A DNA stretch of 45,898 bases. Source: Paraburkholderia sp. SG-MS1. GTDB lineage: Bacteria > Pseudomonadota > Gammaproteobacteria > Burkholderiales > Burkholderiaceae. Positions 1 to 7,993 of this stretch are shown one piece after another. The translations under genes were made by a program, and so were the position numbers. Position 1 is the stretch's first letter; each line of letters opens with the position of its first letter. The notes beneath the pieces are model-generated. The model saw nothing but the letters and a program-made list of their open reading frames with translations, was not told where the DNA came from and ran no database searches. The stretch covers positions 1 to 45,898 of the forward strand of contig NZ_NPIH01000038.1 of assembly GCF_012275575.1 (NCBI RefSeq). The letters are read 5' to 3'.

Positions 1-613
1 GCACAAGCATTCGCGTCTCGCGCCGGGATCGGCATCGCGCTAGCGCGAGCAGTCTGCACGACGACACGCAATAATTTTTTTAGATGGAGAAAGAGATCGA
101 AAGAGATTGAAAAAGACGGCGTGGTGCGAGCTTCGTCATCCCCGTCGATTTGCTTGCCTCGTGAACGCGGCATTGGACCGATATCGATCAGCCTCGCATC
201 ATCGCGAGGTGAAGAACCCAGGCGTGCGGCGAAAAGCATCGACTCGATCCACCGTTCTATGCGACTTCGTTCCCGAGTCATCTGATCTATTTATCGAGGT
301 GCGCTTGCAAGGGCGTCGGGCGAGGCCGTCTCCGAGGGCTGCCGGATTGCGCTCGAGCCTTATTTAAAGGGCTGATGTGGGCGTTTCGCGGGTTCCGGCG
401 ATGCTATGCGGAACAACCAGAATCCGGATACTGCACTCACACATCTGGTTAACCCGCCCTTTTGAAGCTGGAGCCCGAACCGCTACCTTCAGACCGGATC
501 ATTTGGGGAAGGTATGCAAGGCACCGAGATGACGGCAAGCGGGATCAACGAGAGCGCGAAGCCACGAGCTTCGGCCGCGCGATAAAACCAGTAAAGGAGA
601 CAGGAGAAATCTG
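1..613. other. Leader/intergenic region without a convincing gene
   Basis: I see no convincing coding region here. A reading frame at 107-367 begins with TTG, lacks a good ribosome binding site and has no recognisable product. A perfect 14-bp palindrome (TCGCGCTAGCGCGA) lies at 35-48, followed by a T-run at 75-81 that is too far away for a classical terminator. An interrupted inverted repeat, AACCAGA at 415-421 and TCTGGTT at 444-450 with 22 bp between, lies in the region expected to carry the promoter of the downstream operon. It could be a regulator site, but this is weak. Confidence 0.4.
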
Positions 614-1975
614 ATGACAAGCGGAATAACGAGCGGTAAGAGAATTGATATCAAGGCGTTCATCGACGAACGGTCGATTTCGGCCTACCAGTGGCTACTG
701 GTCGCGCTGTGCTTTCTGATCGTGACGGCCGACGGCATGGACGTCGCCATCATGGGATTCGTCGCGCCTTCCATCATTCACGACTGGGGCATTTCGCGCC
801 CCGCATTCGGCCTCGTGATGAGCGCGGCGCCGATCGGTCTGGTGATCGGCGCACTGACCGCGGGACCGGCGTCGGATCGCATTGGGCGCAAGTGGGTGCT
901 GATTACGTCGGTGTTTCTATTCGGCGTCTTCACGATTGCTACCGCGTTCACACAAACGCCGACCGCGATGGCGCTGTTGCGCCTGCTGACCGGCATCGGT
1001 CTTGGCGCCGCGATGCCTAACTCGACGACGCTGCTGTCCGAGTACGCACCGCAACGCAAGCGCGCATTGCTGATCACGATCATGTTCACGGGCTTCAACC
1101 TCGGCTCGGCGTTGATCGGCTTCGCTGCCGGCTGGCTGATTCCGATTCATGGCTGGCGCTCGGTGCTGATTTTTGGCGGTGCACTTCCGTTGCTTTTGAT
1201 TCCGTTCCAGATCTGGCTGCTGCCGGAATCGGCCCGTTTGCTTGCCGTGCGCGGCGCATCGCCCAAACGTATCGGCGCGGTGCTCGGCCGCGTGTGCGGC
1301 GCGCGCTTTGCCGGCGACGAAGTGTTCGTTTCGAGCGAACCGCCGCTGCCGACGCGCAAGCCGATCGGCGTGCTGTTCTCGCAAGGCTACGGTTCGATGA
1401 CGCTCGCGCTGTGGGTCACGTATTTCATGGGCCTGCTCGTGATCTATCTGTTGACCGGTTGGCTGCCCACGCTGATGAAGGACGCGGGTCTCACCGTCAC
1501 CGCGGCGGCCAACATCACGGCGATGTTCCAGATCGGCGGCACGGTCGGCGCGGTTCTGGTCGGCTGGATAATGGACAAGGTCCGGCCCGCGCCGGTGATC
1601 AGCGCGGCTTATCTGGGCGGTGGTCTGTGCGTGCTCGGGCTGGGCTACATCGGCGCATTGTCTTCATCGCTGGCATTGCTGGTGTTTGCTGCGGGCTTCT
1701 GCATGAGCGGCGCGCAAACCGGCCTGAACGCGTATGCGCCGGGCCGCTATCCGACCGTCGCGCGTGCAACGGGCGTGAGCTGGATGCTCGGCATGGGCCG
1801 CTTCGGCAGCATCTTCGGCTCGGCGATCGGCGGTGCGCTGCTCGGCTTCGGCTGGCAGTTCGGCGCGATTCTCGCGATGCTGGCGATCCCCGCTACACTG
1901 GCCGCGATCGCTATTCTCGTCAGTCAGCGCGTGAGTGCCGGCGAGACGGCGGCAAGCCCGAATACCGCACATTGA
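614..1975 (+). CDS. MFS aromatic-acid:H+ symporter (AAHS family)
   Basis: This 453-residue protein is a 12-helix major facilitator of the inner membrane. The first helix carries the DGxD motif typical of the aromatic acid:H+ symporter family (ADGMDVAIMGFVAPS, near residues 39-53), and the helix 2-3 loop carries the MFS signature GPASDRIGRK (near 94-103). The ATG at 614 follows a good ribosome site (AGGAGA at 602-607). It heads an operon with a LigJ-type hydratase and a hydroxy-oxoadipate aldolase, so the likely cargo is protocatechuate, gallate or a related hydroxybenzoate (PcaK/GalT-like). The family is clear; the substrate is inferred from context. Confidence 0.9.
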   Translation: MTSGITSGKRIDIKAFIDERSISAYQWLLVALCFLIVTADGMDVAIMGFVAPSIIHDWGISRPAFGLVMSAAPIGLVIGALTAGPASDRIGRKWVLITSVFLFGVFTIATAFTQTPTAMALLRLLTGIGLGAAMPNSTTLLSEYAPQRKRALLITIMFTGFNLGSALIGFAAGWLIPIHGWRSVLIFGGALPLLLIPFQIWLLPESARLLAVRGASPKRIGAVLGRVCGARFAGDEVFVSSEPPLPTRKPIGVLFSQGYGSMTLALWVTYFMGLLVIYLLTGWLPTLMKDAGLTVTAAANITAMFQIGGTVGAVLVGWIMDKVRPAPVISAAYLGGGLCVLGLGYIGALSSSLALLVFAAGFCMSGAQTGLNAYAPGRYPTVARATGVSWMLGMGRFGSIFGSAIGGALLGFGWQFGAILAMLAIPATLAAIAILVSQRVSAGETAASPNTAH

Positions 1976-2055
1976 GTGACATAGTAATGGAACGCGGCGC
2001 GCGCGAGTTTTATCGGGGCGCGTCGCTGGTCGAATCAATTTTCTGAGGAGAGACC

Positions 2056-3081
2056 GTGATTATCGACATTCACGGCCACTACACTACTGCGCCGAAAGCG
2101 TTGGAGTTGTGGCGCAACCGCCAGATCGCGGGCATCAATAATCCGTCCGAGATGCCGAAGGCGTCCGAATTGCGGATCAGCGACGACGAGCTGCGCGAGT
2201 CGATCGAAAGCAACCAGTTGAAGCTGATGCGCGAGCGCGGCCTCGATCTGACGATCTTCAGTCCGCGCGCGAGTTTCATGGCGCATCACATCGGCGACGC
2301 GCAGATCTCCGGCACGTGGGCAGCCATCTGCAACGAGTTGTGCTATCGGGTGAGCCAACTCTTTCCCGACCACTTCGTGCCGGCGGCGATGTTGCCGCAA
2401 AGCCCGGGCGTCGACACCGCCACGTGTATTCCGGAACTGGTCAAGTGCGTCGAGCAGTACGGCAACGTGGCGATCAATCTCAATCCCGATCCGTCGGGCG
2501 GTCACTGGACCAGTCCGCCGCTGTCCGATCGCTACTGGTATCCGATCTACGAGAAGATGGTCGAGTACGACATGCCGGCGATGGTCCACGTGAGCACGAG
2601 CTGCAACGCGTGTTTTCACACCACCGGCTCGCACTACCTGAACGCGGATACGACGGCCTTCATGCAGTGCCTGACATCGGACCTGTTCCGCGATTTTCCG
2701 ACGTTGCGTTTTGTGATTCCTCACGGCGGCGGCGCGGTGCCCTATCACTGGGGGCGTTTCCGCGGACTTGCACAGGAGCTGAAAAAGCCGTTGCTGAAGG
2801 ACCATCTGCTCAACAACATTTTCTTCGACACCTGCGTCTATCATCAGCCGGGTATCGATCTGCTCACCCGCGTGATTCCCGTCGACAACATTCTGTTCGC
2901 GAGCGAAATGATTGGCGCGGTGCGTGGCATCGATCCCGAGACGGGCCACTATTTCGACGACACGAAACGCTATATCGAAGCGGCGCATGTCGATGCAGAA
3001 GAGCGTCACAAGATCTACGAAGGAAATGCGCGGCGAGTCTATCCGCGTCTGGATGCATTGCTTACATCGAAGGGACAGTAA
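2056..3081 (+). CDS. ligJ: 4-oxalomesaconate hydratase, amidohydrolase type (LigJ)
   Basis: The 341-residue protein belongs to the amidohydrolase superfamily and matches LigJ of the protocatechuate 4,5-cleavage pathway, which hydrates 4-oxalomesaconate to 4-carboxy-4-hydroxy-2-oxoadipate in the cytoplasm. The N-terminus carries the metal-binding HxH pair (H6, H8); H178 in the segment MVHVS and E284 in FASEM fall where the LigJ family places its remaining zinc ligands, and H223 lies in IPHGGG. Translation starts at GTG 2056 behind TGAGGAG. The aldolase for its product starts 2 bp after its stop. It is unrelated to the PIG-L-type hydratase GalB, which does the same job in Pseudomonas. Confidence 0.9.
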   Translation: MIIDIHGHYTTAPKALELWRNRQIAGINNPSEMPKASELRISDDELRESIESNQLKLMRERGLDLTIFSPRASFMAHHIGDAQISGTWAAICNELCYRVSQLFPDHFVPAAMLPQSPGVDTATCIPELVKCVEQYGNVAINLNPDPSGGHWTSPPLSDRYWYPIYEKMVEYDMPAMVHVSTSCNACFHTTGSHYLNADTTAFMQCLTSDLFRDFPTLRFVIPHGGGAVPYHWGRFRGLAQELKKPLLKDHLLNNIFFDTCVYHQPGIDLLTRVIPVDNILFASEMIGAVRGIDPETGHYFDDTKRYIEAAHVDAEERHKIYEGNARRVYPRLDALLTSKGQ

Positions 3082-3083
3082 TC

Positions 3084-3767
3084 ATGTATGAACTTGGAGT
3101 CGTCTATCGCAACATCGCGCGCGCGGACGCGGATGTTGCCGCGAAACTCGGTGCGCTCGGCTCGGCGACCGTGCACGAGGCAATGGGACGAACGGGTCTC
3201 CTGAAGCCGTACATGCGGCCGATCTATGTCGGCGCTCGCGCCAGCGGCACCGCGGTCACCGTGCTGCTGCAGCCGGGCGACAACTGGATGCTGCACGTCG
3301 CGGCCGAGCAGATCCGGCCGGGCGACGTCGTCGTGGCCGCGGTCACCGCGGATTGCACCGATGGCTATTTCGGCGACTTGCTGGCAACGAGCTTCAAGGC
3401 GCGCGGCGCTCACGCATTGATCATCGACGCCGGCGTGCGCGACGTGAGCGTGCTGACGGAGATGGACTTCCCGGTCTGGAGCAAGGCGATTTCCGCGAAA
3501 GGCACGGTCAAGGCGACGCTCGGTTCGGTGAACATCCCCGTGGTATGCGCGGGTGCGCTCGTCACGCCGGGCGACGTCGTCGTCGCGGATGACGACGGCG
3601 TCGCGGTGGTGCCCGCGGCGTCGGCGCGATCGGTGCTCGAAAAAGCGGCCGCCCGCGAAGCGAACGAAGCCGAGAAGCGCGCGAAGCTGGCCGCCGGCGT
3701 GCTGGGTCTGGACATGTACACCATGCGCGGGCCACTGGAACAGGCCGGCTTGCGTTACAAAGACTGA
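3084..3767 (+). CDS. ligK: 4-carboxy-4-hydroxy-2-oxoadipate aldolase / oxaloacetate decarboxylase (RraA-like fold)
   Basis: This 227-residue protein has the RraA-like fold of class II pyruvate aldolases. It should cleave 4-carboxy-4-hydroxy-2-oxoadipate to pyruvate and oxaloacetate, the last step of protocatechuate or gallate meta-cleavage. The family's catalytic stretch is visible: GDLLA near residues 97-101 and the Arg-Asp pair in GVRD (R119, D120), which binds and activates the substrate through a divalent metal. The ATG at 3084 is 2 bp from the ligJ stop, implying translational coupling. RNase E regulator RraA proteins share the fold but are shorter and lack this context. Other names for the same enzyme are GalC, ProA and PmdF. 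Confidence 0.88.
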   Translation: MYELGVVYRNIARADADVAAKLGALGSATVHEAMGRTGLLKPYMRPIYVGARASGTAVTVLLQPGDNWMLHVAAEQIRPGDVVVAAVTADCTDGYFGDLLATSFKARGAHALIIDAGVRDVSVLTEMDFPVWSKAISAKGTVKATLGSVNIPVVCAGALVTPGDVVVADDDGVAVVPAASARSVLEKAAAREANEAEKRAKLAAGVLGLDMYTMRGPLEQAGLRYKD

Positions 3768-3782
3768 AGAGGGCGGCAAAAG

Positions 3783-4490
3783 ATGGTCAGCGGTCAAACC
3801 GTGCGCACGCCGATCACCGGCATCTCGTCGATGGCCACGCGCCAGGTACTGGCCGAACTCGCCGCCGCCTACGAACGTTTGGCGGGCCAGCCGGTTGCGA
3901 TCGAGTCGGTCGGCGGTGTCGATGCGGCGAGGCGTGTTCAGGAAGGCGAATCATTCGATATCGTCGTGCTGGCAGCGGACGCGCTCGACCGGTTGGCGGC
4001 GGCCGGCCGCGTCGATCCGGCAAGCCGGGTTGCACTTGCGCGCTCAGGCATTGCCATTGCGGTGGCGGCAGGGCAGCTGCGGCCGGACGTCAGTACCGAA
4101 GCGGCGCTGCGCGACGCGATCCTGAGCGCACGCAGCATCGGCTACTCGACGGGTCCTAGCGGGGCGCATCTGAGCCGGCTGTTCGAGCGTTGGGGCATAG
4201 CGGAAACCATTGCTCCATGCATCGTGCAGGCGCCGCCCGGTGTCCCGGTGGGGGTACTGGTCGCTCGGGGCGAGGTCGCGCTGGGTTTTCAGCAACTGAG
4301 TGAATTGATCCACGTACGGGGTATCGATGTGGTTGGCGCATTGCCGCCCGAAGCGCAATCCATCACCGTCTTTGCGGCCGCGATCTGCGCCGCGTCGCCC
4401 CAGCGCGAAACCGCGCGGGCGCTGCTGGCGTTTCTGACGTCGCGCGAAGCCGACAGCGCCAAGTTGGAGAACGGGATGGAGCCCGCTTGA
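3783..4490 (+). CDS. ModA-like periplasmic-binding-fold protein without signal peptide
   Basis: The 235-residue product looks like a type II periplasmic-binding fold of the molybdate-binding (ModA) kind: a beta-alpha start, SMATRQVLAELAAAYE, an FDIVVLAADALDRL segment near residues 58-71, and GYSTGPSGAHLSRLFERWG near 119-137. Unlike a transported binding protein it has no signal peptide, no lipobox and no permease or ATPase beside it. It sits 15 bp behind the aldolase in the same operon, so it probably acts in the cytoplasm on or near the oxo-acid pathway. Its biochemical role is unknown to me; the fold assignment is moderately firm. Confidence 0.7.
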   Translation: MVSGQTVRTPITGISSMATRQVLAELAAAYERLAGQPVAIESVGGVDAARRVQEGESFDIVVLAADALDRLAAAGRVDPASRVALARSGIAIAVAAGQLRPDVSTEAALRDAILSARSIGYSTGPSGAHLSRLFERWGIAETIAPCIVQAPPGVPVGVLVARGEVALGFQQLSELIHVRGIDVVGALPPEAQSITVFAAAICAASPQRETARALLAFLTSREADSAKLENGMEPA

Positions 4491-4502
4491 TCGCGGCAAA
4501 AG

Positions 4503-4532
4503 CCGGTCGATTTCAACAATACGAACGACCGG
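4503..4532. terminator. Possible hairpin between convergent operons
   Basis: CCGGTCG at 4503-4509 pairs perfectly with CGACCGG at 4526-4532 around a 16-nt loop, just after the + strand operon and before the end of the convergent - strand gene. There is no U-tract, so a terminator role is only a suggestion. Confidence 0.3.
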
Positions 4533-4647
4533 TCATGTTCTCCCAGGCGAAAAACTCGTATTCCCTGCGACGCAAAGGAAAGCCCCGTTGCTATCGAGCG
4601 CTCAAACGGGCGCGTCACCGCACTTGGGATCTCTTTTTGCCGCGTAC

Positions 4648-5652
4648 TCACGCCAGCAGCTTTCCCCACTCGTAGTCGATCTTGTCGGGCGTGAATGGTA
4701 ATACGCCCGCGCCGGGTGTGAAAGTCAGTTCGCCGAAGTAGACCAGGTTATCAGGTGCGTACAGGTCCACGCGGACGTAGTCGAAGTCTTGAGAGAGCGC
4801 GATCGCGGTGTCCAGCACCGCTTCCAGGTTCGCCGGGCGAGGAGCCGGCGCGGCACTCCGCTTGTAAAAGCCGATCTCGACGTCGAGGTGATTCCAATTG
4901 ATGTCGTACACGTCGCCATGCGTCGCGTTTCCAAATCTGTCCGATATCACCAGTATGTAGATGATCGGCGGTCCCTGTCGACCACTAAAACAGTGAACCT
5001 TGAAGTCTGCCGGTATCTGGCCGTGTGCATCGAGAAGCAGATGCTCGAAGAAGATACGCGGCTCGATGGTGCGATAGTGCCGCTCTCGCGCAATGCTGTA
5101 AAAGTCGATTGCCAGCCACTGCTCGGCGCGACGCTGCAGCGCTTCGAACGATGTGTCCGACTTGTTCCTCACCACCTCGACGAAGCTGCTGCCATGATTC
5201 GCCTTCATCACGAAAGCACTCGGAAGCGCGTCGAATACTTCGCGTGTGAACACATCCGGCGCTGCGATGAGCGGTATCAGATGCTTCGCACCTATCTTGC
5301 TGGCAATGTATTTACGAACCAGAAGCTTGTCGGTCAAGCCGATGTAGCGAGCGTCCGGCCTGAGACTGCGTTGCAGGATCTTCTCGTTGAAAGTGGCGGG
5401 GCGACGAAGATTCGGATAGCGGCCGATACATTTATGATGCAACAGACTCAGGAAAAGAGAGTCCGGCAAAAACGACTTTGCCGCTTCCTTCAGTCTTCTG
5501 ATCGTCGAGACGGGGTGCTCGGGCAACCGATACGGATCGGCCAATAGCTGTGGCCCGTCGACCGGGATATCTTCGGGCAGCACGACTGCCTTGTGCCTTG
5601 CAACGGATGCAGCGGCATCCCCGTCGAACTGCGCGGACTTTATCGTCGTCAT
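4648..5652 (-). CDS. TupA-like ATP-grasp protein
   Basis: The 334-residue protein matches the TupA-like ATP-grasp family found in polysaccharide loci (named after a Bacillus teichuronopeptide gene). Visible family features are the RPATFNEKILQR segment, LTDKLLVRKYI, the ATP-binding strand SAFVMKANHGSS, DFKVHCFSGR, and the metal/ATP-binding end YVRVDLYAPDNLVYFGELTFTPGAG. The family probably attaches an amino acid or similar group to a surface glycan through an acyl-phosphate intermediate. I chose ATG 5652; a GTG at 5676 would add 8 residues but has a poorer ribosome site. It lies 45 bp behind the GlxA-type regulator on the same strand, so the two are likely co-transcribed next to the exopolysaccharide cluster. 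Confidence 0.8.
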   Translation of the reverse strand: MTTIKSAQFDGDAAASVARHKAVVLPEDIPVDGPQLLADPYRLPEHPVSTIRRLKEAAKSFLPDSLFLSLLHHKCIGRYPNLRRPATFNEKILQRSLRPDARYIGLTDKLLVRKYIASKIGAKHLIPLIAAPDVFTREVFDALPSAFVMKANHGSSFVEVVRNKSDTSFEALQRRAEQWLAIDFYSIARERHYRTIEPRIFFEHLLLDAHGQIPADFKVHCFSGRQGPPIIYILVISDRFGNATHGDVYDINWNHLDVEIGFYKRSAAPAPRPANLEAVLDTAIALSQDFDYVRVDLYAPDNLVYFGELTFTPGAGVLPFTPDKIDYEWGKLLA

Positions 5653-5697
5653 GTTTTCATCCGTAACTGGCGGCACCGCGAAGCGGTATTGAAAGTC

Positions 5698-6657
5698 CTA
5701 AGGGGCTTCTCGCACGATCTCGGTAGAGGTGTTCCAGTTTTCCTCGGGCGCCAGATATCGCTCTTCGGATGAGAAATGTTGCCGGGCGCGAAATTGCGTA
5801 GGCGACATCCCATACCGTTCCTTGAACAATCGCCCCAAACGATTGCCGTCACCCATGCCACAGCGCCGCGCAATCTTGTCGACCGGCAAATCGGTGTTTC
5901 TCAACATCGCGGATACGATCTCGAAGCGCGTGCGCAACAGATACTCGAGTGGCGTCATACCGAATTCGCATTTAAAGCGGCGCTGAAAATTGCGCTTGCT
6001 CATGGCCGCGGACTCGGCGGCCTGAGCGACTGAAATCGCCTTGCTGTAGTTCTCCTTGATCCAGCGCGCCGACTCGCGGACTTTTTCGGTGGTCGTGGTG
6101 ACGCTTGCATCGTCCAGCTCCGACTTGTTCTTCTCTGTATAGCCGGTTTGCAGGATGCGGCCGATCTTTCGCGCGGTGTCGGAACCCAGGTCGCGCTCGA
6201 TCTGGGAAAGAGCCAGGTCTGTAGGTTTCACACCGCCGCCGTCCCGAGTGCCGCCGCTGTCATCAAAGAGAAATATGGGCACAGTCGATTGCAATGGATT
6301 CCTGCAGACGACGGCCAGATTCGCGCCTTGCTGCACACGAAACGATGCAATGGACCCCTGAAGCGAGATCCAGGAAAGAAAGCGGTCATTGGACTCCGCG
6401 ATGTCGGTCGCGTCCCGGCACGCTACAAAGAACGCGTGGAAATCGGCGAGGCTATAACGCTGCAAGCTTTGCGTCCAGATCGAGATGCTGGACGAACTGG
6501 TTACCAGCCCCCCCGCATCGGACAACACGGACAGTCGATATGGCGGTTCCTTGCCCGCGGCTTTCTCGAACTCGTTGGCAAGGCGAAATATGTCGCCGAT
6601 AGCTCCTGTGGTTGCCATCGAACAGTGCTGAAAAACCAGAAGGCCAATGTGTTTCAT
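5698..6657 (-). CDS. GlxA-type transcriptional regulator (DJ-1/PfpI-like domain + AraC HTH)
   Basis: This 319-residue regulator has an N-terminal DJ-1/PfpI-like Rossmann domain (MKHIGLLVFQHCSMATTGAI, residues 1-20) and a C-terminal AraC-type double helix-turn-helix from about residue 210 (AQAAESAAMSKRNFQRRFK, then LPVDKIARRCGMGDGNRLGR). The frame stays open upstream to 6894, but the ATG at 6657 begins the recognisable domain and has GGACGGA in front of it; ATG 6717 is an alternative. It precedes the TupA-like gene in a probable two-gene operon, divergent from the exopolysaccharide cluster, so it may control one or both. The domain assignment is sure; the target genes are inference. Confidence 0.85.
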   Translation of the reverse strand: MKHIGLLVFQHCSMATTGAIGDIFRLANEFEKAAGKEPPYRLSVLSDAGGLVTSSSSISIWTQSLQRYSLADFHAFFVACRDATDIAESNDRFLSWISLQGSIASFRVQQGANLAVVCRNPLQSTVPIFLFDDSGGTRDGGGVKPTDLALSQIERDLGSDTARKIGRILQTGYTEKNKSELDDASVTTTTEKVRESARWIKENYSKAISVAQAAESAAMSKRNFQRRFKCEFGMTPLEYLLRTRFEIVSAMLRNTDLPVDKIARRCGMGDGNRLGRLFKERYGMSPTQFRARQHFSSEERYLAPEENWNTSTEIVREAP

Positions 6658-6927
6658 CGCATTCCGTCCATTCCGACGCTTATTCACGTCCGACGTAAGA
6701 CAATCGGTGGAAGTCATCAGGCTGAGTTCTCTGCACAGGCCAATCACCCTAGGTAGCGAGATTAACGCATCGAAATTTCCACGACGAACTTGGCTGGCAT
6801 TCGCGGGTGTTTTGGCGTAATAGTCATGACGAGGGAAATTCTTACCTCGCAATGGAAGAAAAAGCGTTCTAATATGTATTTCCGCGAGAAACATTTTCCG
6901 TAACTAATACGCAAGGATCTTGTGAAT

Positions 6928-6952
6928 AGCGCGTGCGCCTGGGCGCGCTTTT
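6928..6952 (+). repeat. GC-rich hairpin with T-run upstream of the sigma-54 promoter
   Basis: AGCGCG (6928-6933) pairs with CGCGCT (6944-6949) around a 10-nt loop and is followed by TTTT. It lies immediately upstream of the sigma-54 promoter. It could be a weak terminator shielding the promoter or a regulator site. Confidence 0.35.
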
Positions 6953-6958
6953 ACTCGG

Positions 6959-6973
6959 TGGCACAAGGGTTGC
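6959..6973 (+). promoter_or_regulatory. Sigma-54 (RpoN) promoter, probable exopolysaccharide promoter
   Basis: The sequence TGGCACAAGGGTTGC matches the RpoN consensus TGGCAC-N5-TTGC in every defined position, with the invariant GG (6960-6961) and GC (6972-6973) exactly 10 bp apart. It points toward the exopolysaccharide cluster that starts at 7994. Sigma-54 control of exopolysaccharide genes through c-di-GMP-responsive activators is known in Burkholderia, which makes the site plausible, but the 1-kb distance is long. Confidence 0.6.
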
Positions 6974-7980
6974 CGCGCGACAAGTGCACTCCGACAGGCA
7001 ATTTGTGTACATGAATTGCGGAGCTGCTTCGGTTACTGCATATGCACTGACCCGTATAACTCTGTTACATTAATTGCAGATAGCAACAAGGCTTTCTGCA
7101 ATAGCTCAGCATTTGTAATCCCCTCTGCATAATCGGCCATTAACACCCGAATTTATGCCGATCACGAATTGCCGCTTTTTACGCAGGCTATGCTTCACTG
7201 CAGCATCAAGAGAGAAATTGGCGGCCTGAATGGGCCGATTTCCAACTCCGCAAGATGAGTATGCTTTAACGCGCCATCGCCGTGCTTCGGCGAGGATATG
7301 TCCAATAACCGTCCTCCCTGGACCGCTGGATTTGTGTCGGGTCGAAGCATTGCGCGAGAAGGCAGACGCGCGATCATGTACCGCCGTGCCCGCAGGGGCG
7401 CGGTGCCTGCGTTGATCGTGCCGCGGCTGGCGCTCGTGGCGATCGTGACATATGGTTGGATCATCCGGCGTTCTCATACATGAAGGTCGACCTTGCCGGG
7501 CGAGCGTCTGATTGGCGAAAAGGCCATCAGGCCAGACGTGAGCCATTGGATCGCAAGGCGTTCTCTCGAACTACCTGTGCAGTTGGAGGTTGGCATCGTC
7601 AATGCCATGAGCTGCTATTCCCATTTTGTGAAGTAGCGGCAGGCAATGACCATAACAATCTCAATACATCAGTTTTTCAGGGTCCATTACAGAATAGCTT
7701 TTCGTAGCACGAATATCTTGAGGATTTAATTCGTTGAGATCGTGGTGGAGAGGGCGTTGCAGATGATGTAGGAAGCACGCCGGTGATTTGTAGTGCGCAG
7801 TACTGTCATCCGTCGTGTACGCGGTCCGCCACGCGGCTCTCCGAGCCAATCTAACGAAGCACGTCACGTCGAGGTGCTGCCGGGCAATGTAATACCCACA
7901 TCGTCCGGCGGCGGTTTCAGATCGCGAACTGGTGGAGCAGCAGAGCAGTATCGAATCACTACTCTGCCCATCAAACATGG

Positions 7981-7993
7981 AAGGATCAAACCG
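7981..7993 (+). promoter_or_regulatory. Ribosome binding site deciding the Wzc-type start
   Basis: AAGGA at 7981-7985 stands 8 nt before GTG 7994. The longer frame beginning at 7793 has no comparable site and would add 67 residues with no family resemblance, so GTG 7994 is preferred. Confidence 0.65.

Larger units (their letters stand above)
6658..7993. other. Long AT-richer regulatory region ahead of the exopolysaccharide cluster
   Basis: I find no convincing gene in these 1.3 kb. Short open frames on both strands (for example 7195-7464 on -, 7298-7483 on +) have no recognisable product. The region is visibly less GC-rich than its neighbours, and contains a sigma-54 promoter match at 6959-6973 and a palindrome TGCATATGCA at 7037-7046. 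If the sigma-54 site drives the cluster, the transcript would have a leader of about 1 kb, unless a gene or a second promoter has been missed. Confidence 0.55.

Noticed and set aside
35..81. Palindrome and T-run considered as a terminator of an upstream gene
   Set aside because: The T-run begins 27 bp after the palindrome, too far for an intrinsic terminator.
107..367. 86-codon open frame near the left end
   Set aside because: TTG start, no ribosome site, no recognisable domain.
3084..3767. Annotation as the RNase E inhibitor RraA
   Set aside because: Longer than RraA and located directly behind ligJ with the aldolase residues in place.
7793..7993. N-terminal extension of the Wzc-type frame
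   Set aside because: No ribosome site and no family resemblance; a strong AAGGA precedes GTG 7994.
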